NCBI GenBank assembly: GCA_964652975.1 | Contig: CAZZCN010000015.1 | Span: 1 to 43,814 of the forward strand | From: CAZZCN01 sp964652975 | GTDB taxonomy: Bacteria; Bacillota; Clostridia; Saccharofermentanales; UBA5734 | Reading direction: 5' to 3' | DNA: 43,814 bases | In this document: piece after piece, positions 41,630 to 43,814 of the stretch | How the letters are laid out: every line of letters starts with the position of its first letter | Numbering within the stretch: position 1 is the first letter of the stretch | Program-made: the position numbers and the translations under genes | Notes under the pieces: generated by a model | The model's database searches: none | Seen by the model: only the letters and a program-made list of their open reading frames with translations | Told to the model about the DNA's origin: nothing

Positions 41630-43814
41630 ATGAAAAAAGGTAAATTGAAAAAGAGCATATCATTACTATTAGTGTTTTCACTCATCAGTGTATTTTCACT
41701 ATTTGCACTACCCACCTATGCTGTCACCTATACTGTAGCTACAAATACTATTAACACAAATGCAGCACTTGCAGCACTTGGTACAAGTTTGTTAGCAGGC
41801 AGAAATCCAATAAGCGAAATGAGTTATTATGGTATTGACCAACTGAACACTCCTGGATACGGCGATCCTGCATACACCACAGACGGAGATGTCGAAACCC
41901 AGCCTAACTGCGTGATCTATAACGCATTTCATTATTATGACCCTAATCCAATAGGTTATCCACAGAGAGGCACACTTGTATTTGACTGTCAGCAATCAAG
42001 TATCATAGATAAAATATTTCTCTCATTCAGAGATGGAACAAAAATGGCCAAGTATCAGATACTGATAAGTGACAACGAGTATGGGGACATATTCACCTCT
42101 GCCCAGGTAGTGATTGACTACGAAAATACTACCGGAAACCAGTTATTTACATTAACAACACCAGTTGTCGGACGTTACATTATTATAAAAGGAATTGACT
42201 CCGATGCTCCATACTTCTATGAATTTGCAGCCTACGGAAGCGCTGCTGGTTCTCATGACAGTATAAAAACACAACTGACACAAGGACAGGTTGATGCATT
42301 GGGAAATGCTATTAACAAAAACTCCATTCCATACAAAGTTTTTGACTATAATGGGAATGTTGGCATCCCGGGTGACTCCGAAATCAAGATGACTGATGGC
42401 AATCTTACTACCAGGTCTTTTTACTCACCTATGTACTATAACAGTGCGATAGCTAATTCGGGAAGCATTACTTACGATTTGGGGGTAGGTGCTCAAATTC
42501 AGAAAGTGCTAATTGGAACTGACAACCTTAGCGGGCTTCCTATCAGTAGTTATGAAATTTATTTAGGTGCTGATTATGCCACACTTTATACAGAACCTAA
42601 CAAGATTCTTGCATATGACAATCTATATAGCACAACCAATCAGTTGTTTGGATTTGGTACGGCTAAGACAGGAAGATATTTCGGAATTAGAATTATTGAT
42701 CCAAGTACAGGCTCAGACACTTATGCACGTGTTCATGAATTAAGTGTATATGGAACTGCCGGTATAATACCACTCCAGACAGGAATTTCTCAAGCACAGG
42801 TTAGTGCTCTGGGAACAAGTCTGATTTCAGGCGATGTGCCCTCAAAAGTTATCAACTGGTATGAACATATTGACCCTGCGGCTGGTGACAATGTTCTATA
42901 CATGACTGATGGAAATATTTCCACAAGAGCATATTATAGTGCGATGTATTATAACGGATCGAGAATTGACTCTGGAACAATCACTTATGATATCGGACCT
43001 GGTGCCAGAACCAATAAAATATTGATCGCTGGCAGTGACCCTACTAATGCTTTCGGTAAATATGAGCTGTATATTGGTGAACTTCCCGGAGCTGATTTAT
43101 ATGTACCAGGTAACCTGGTAGCGGAATATGAGAATATCAATCTCAGCACCAATCAACTTTTCCAATTTACAGAAAAATATGGTAGATATTTTGGTATAAG
43201 GATTTTAGCTCCGTCCACTAACCCAACTGACTACATGGCGCGTGTCCATGAAATAGGCATCTATGGCACAATGGGGGTAGTTACACAAAATTATCTGGAT
43301 TTAAATCTTACGCAGGCACAGGTAAATGCTTTGGGAACAAGTTTGATAGCAGGTGATATACCGTCAAAAGTAATTAACTGGTACGAACATATTGACCCTG
43401 TTCCAGGTGAAGGCGTATTAAGCATGACTGATGGTCTTATTTCAACAAGAGCCTATTACCCTGGAATGTATTATAACGGTACAAGAATTGACTCTGGAAC
43501 AATAACTTATGAAATCGGACCCGGTGCCACAACCAGCAAGATATTGATAGCTAATGACTCGGGTGGATATGCCTTGAAACAATACGAAATTTACATTGCT
43601 GATACTGCTGGACCTGAATTATACGCTCCGCAAAACAAGGTTGCCGATTATCTGAACAACAATTCAAGTACAGTTCAGCTCATACATCTTGCTCAACCCA
43701 AATACGGTAGATATTTCGGAATCAAAATTATAATTCCTGCCCTTCAACCGAGTGATACCATGGCACGTATTCATGAATTAGCGGTTTATGGCACCATAGG
43801 AACCCCCACAATGG
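41630..43814 (+). CDS. Secreted discoidin-like repeat protein, partial (runs off the window)
   Basis: An open frame of 728 codons continuing past the window end. A typical signal peptide (MKKGKLKKSISLLLVFSLIS and onward, cut near residue 31) is followed by four repeats: 41-205 (most divergent), 214-378, 385-550 and 558-724. Each opens with TQ-x-QV-x-ALG-type sequence and carries MTDG-x-x-STR, MYYN, SG-x-ITY-x-xG, GRYFGI and ARVHE-x-x-x-YGT, the same domain as in the 1112-residue protein at 22405-25743. Repeats 3 and 4 share nearly identical stretches (PSKVINWYEHIDP), indicating recent duplication. AGGAGG lies nine bases before the ATG. The C-terminus, and hence the anchoring mode, is not visible. 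Its own regulator site suggests co-induction with the glycan operon; a surface glycan-binding role is inferred. Confidence 0.8.
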   Translation, partial: MKKGKLKKSISLLLVFSLISVFSLFALPTYAVTYTVATNTINTNAALAALGTSLLAGRNPISEMSYYGIDQLNTPGYGDPAYTTDGDVETQPNCVIYNAFHYYDPNPIGYPQRGTLVFDCQQSSIIDKIFLSFRDGTKMAKYQILISDNEYGDIFTSAQVVIDYENTTGNQLFTLTTPVVGRYIIIKGIDSDAPYFYEFAAYGSAAGSHDSIKTQLTQGQVDALGNAINKNSIPYKVFDYNGNVGIPGDSEIKMTDGNLTTRSFYSPMYYNSAIANSGSITYDLGVGAQIQKVLIGTDNLSGLPISSYEIYLGADYATLYTEPNKILAYDNLYSTTNQLFGFGTAKTGRYFGIRIIDPSTGSDTYARVHELSVYGTAGIIPLQTGISQAQVSALGTSLISGDVPSKVINWYEHIDPAAGDNVLYMTDGNISTRAYYSAMYYNGSRIDSGTITYDIGPGARTNKILIAGSDPTNAFGKYELYIGELPGADLYVPGNLVAEYENINLSTNQLFQFTEKYGRYFGIRILAPSTNPTDYMARVHEIGIYGTMGVVTQNYLDLNLTQAQVNALGTSLIAGDIPSKVINWYEHIDPVPGEGVLSMTDGLISTRAYYPGMYYNGTRIDSGTITYEIGPGATTSKILIANDSGGYALKQYEIYIADTAGPELYAPQNKVADYLNNNSSTVQLIHLAQPKYGRYFGIKIIIPALQPSDTMARIHELAVYGTIGTPTM

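Noticed and set aside
41792..41995. Minus-strand 67-codon frame opposite the surface repeat gene
   Set aside because: Antisense shadow; the plus strand is open over the whole region with signal peptide and repeats.

Overview
The window looks like a chromosomal segment of a low-GC Gram-positive anaerobe, most likely a member of the Clostridia (Bacillota). The basis is the AT-rich sequence, strong AGGAGG-type ribosome binding sites, SigA-like TTGACA/TATAAT promoters, Gram-positive signal peptides and lipoprotein signals, Ser/Asn-rich stalks before C-terminal membrane anchors, and carbohydrate ABC importers without their own ATPase. The exact genus cannot be named from the sequence alone. I see no tRNA, rRNA, CRISPR array, intact insertion sequence or phage gene.

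Layout. (1) 1-3220: a stand-alone corrinoid-methyltransferase-like URO-D protein followed by strong hairpins, and an AAA+ ATPase with a DUF234-type nuclease-like tail. The ATPase has a consensus promoter overlaid by a 15-bp tandem repeat array. (2) 3436-37472: eighteen genes, all on the minus strand, with gaps of 2-85 bases. They appear to be one very long glycan-utilisation operon read from 37.4 kb down to a terminator at 3436-3463. In transcription order they are: a large fused solute-binding protein, two permeases, an NHL/TPR/Yip1-like membrane protein and a DUF5696 protein; then two more permeases, a giant surface protein with repeated discoidin-like domains and a second solute-binding lipoprotein; then the enzymes (GH94-like phosphorylase, GH95-like, membrane-anchored GH26-like, sialate-O-acetylesterase-like, DUF5703, another GH95-clan-like protein, two URO-D-like proteins, a GH29-like protein). 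(3) 37101-37572: a divergent control region. (4) 37573-43814, plus strand: a LacI-family regulator, a second copy of the GH95-clan-like enzyme, and the start of another discoidin-repeat surface protein that runs off the window.

Working model (inference): the surface repeat proteins and the anchored GH26-like enzyme bind and cut a polysaccharide outside the cell, and two ABC importers take up the fragments using a shared ATPase encoded elsewhere. Cytosolic esterase, six-hairpin glycosidases, a phosphorylase and a GH29-like enzyme then finish the breakdown. The LacI regulator probably controls the whole set: six sites sharing a CG(A/T)AACG(T/A) core lie in the control regions of the operon, the regulator gene, the enzyme at 38953 and the surface protein at 41630. 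The polysaccharide is unknown; a decorated, acetylated, possibly mannose-containing or methylated glycan is a guess.

The most novel parts are the repeat-domain surface proteins, the importer module with NHL/TPR/Yip1 and DUF5696 partners, the co-operonic URO-D-like proteins, and the self-contained operator network.
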